Assembly (NCBI GenBank): GCA_017305135.1
Contig: JAFKNA010000012.1
Span: 1 to 64,000, forward strand
Direction of reading: 5' to 3'
DNA: 64,000 nucleotides
Source of the DNA: Lysobacterales bacterium
GTDB lineage: Bacteria; Pseudomonadota; Gammaproteobacteria; Xanthomonadales; Rhodanobacteraceae
A program made the position numbers and the translations under genes. Under the pieces are notes generated by a model. The model did no database searches, was not told the origin of the DNA, and worked only from the letters and a program-made list of their open reading frames with translations. Position 1 is the stretch's first letter, and each line of letters opens with the position of its first letter. Below, piece by piece: positions 63,399 to 64,000 of this stretch.

Positions 63399-64000
63399 CG
63401 TCGGCCACCACGAACGCTTCCGGATGTCGTACAGCGATGTCGCAGGTAGCCATTGCCCGCACCAGGACGTTGCCCTTGCTGTAGGCAGTCTCCGCATACG
63501 GGTTGACCAGGATGTCGAGCTCGCTCCAGATGCCGAGAATCGCTTGCGACCAGTCGCCAAGGATCAGGCGTCCGGTCTTCGTGGTCGTGCCCTTCTCCGG
63601 CACCTGGTTGGTGACGTTTACCGGCAAATCCGCCATGCGGCCACCTTCCATGAGGTACGTTGCGCCGGCCGATGCGCTCTTGAGCGTGCCGCGCAGCTTG
63701 GTCGCAGCCCGTGGTGAGGTCAGCCAGCTCGCCGCGGTGGCGTTCACCAGGTCGATCTTTTCCAGCATCGCCAGGATGCCCGCCCAGCCCATCGTCGCGA
63801 GGTTCGCCGACTGAACACCAGCGGTGGACAGGATGCCCTTGGGCTGATTGGTGCCGCCGCCCATGATCAGCGCGGAGTCGATCGCCTGCGCGATGCCGAA
63901 CGCCAGGTCATCCCGCAACAGCTGTTCAATGGACGGATCCGATTGCTGGATCAGCTGGCGGCTCATCTCCGACAGCCCGCCCACGTGCTTAGGAGTCAAG
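63382..64000 (-). CDS. Major capsid protein, HK97 fold (partial, runs off the window)
   Basis: The C-terminal 200 or so residues of an HK97-type capsid protein. The motif GGGTNQPKGIL, ATAASWLTSPRAATKLRG, LPVNVTNQVPEKGTT and YSKGNVLVRAMATCDIAV are typical of the P- and A-domains. The N-terminus lies beyond base 64000. It is transcribed before the protease, which reverses the usual HK97 gene order. No frameshift is seen in the visible part. Confidence 0.88.
   Translation of the reverse strand, partial: LTPKHVGGLSEMSRQLIQQSDPSIEQLLRDDLAFGIAQAIDSALIMGGGTNQPKGILSTAGVQSANLATMGWAGILAMLEKIDLVNATAASWLTSPRAATKLRGTLKSASAGATYLMEGGRMADLPVNVTNQVPEKGTTTKTGRLILGDWSQAILGIWSELDILVNPYAETAYSKGNVLVRAMATCDIAVRHPEAFVVADDVALA

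Overview
The window is about 70% G+C and fits a gammaproteobacterium of the order Lysobacterales (Xanthomonadales), probably the Rhodanobacteraceae/Lysobacter side. The evidence is a long (about 790 aa) NAD-dependent DNA ligase, a cydP-cydA-cydB-cydX order, many GTRGGAGC-type palindromic repeats, and secreted proteins with an 'FxDGFDG' tail. This placement is an inference from gene content, not a database result.

Layout, left to right. 0.2-5.2 kb: a DUF2461 protein, a membrane-anchored winged-helix/TPR regulator, a secreted protein made of two nearly identical repeats, and a DUF3008 protein. 5.6-31.5 kb: a very large ABC exporter locus with one periplasmic adaptor, one canonical MacB/LolD-type ATPase, nine consecutive duplicated-domain FtsX/MacB permeases (ADOP type, about 800 aa each), and a second, divergent ATPase. 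31.6-37.1 kb: a ThDP-dependent pyruvate-oxidase-like enzyme, a Phd/VapC toxin-antitoxin pair, and a sigma-54 response regulator with an NtrB-like histidine kinase. A GG-N10-GC sigma-54 promoter ends just before the adaptor start codon, which links the two-component pair to the exporter. 37.2-46 kb: EpmA, two unassigned proteins, OxyR-type ahpC and ahpF, a UPF0158 protein and LigA. 46.3-57.8 kb: a secreted M14 carboxypeptidase, the cytochrome bd operon cydPABX, an unusually long histidine/aromatic ammonia-lyase, HisRS and a serine beta-lactamase-like hydrolase.

58.1-64 kb: tRNA-Pro(CGG), then about 0.86 kb without genes, then a compact minus-strand virion-head module. In transcription order it is major capsid, protease, portal, HNH, small terminase, large terminase, head closure. 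All seven genes overlap their neighbours and there are no tail or lysis genes between the module and the tRNA. This looks more like the end of a capsid-forming phage satellite (cfPICI-like) than an ordinary prophage, but the other end lies outside the window.

Several families of interspersed palindromes fill the spacers. Some act as likely terminators, some lie inside the exporter operon, and two supply the stop codon of the upstream gene.
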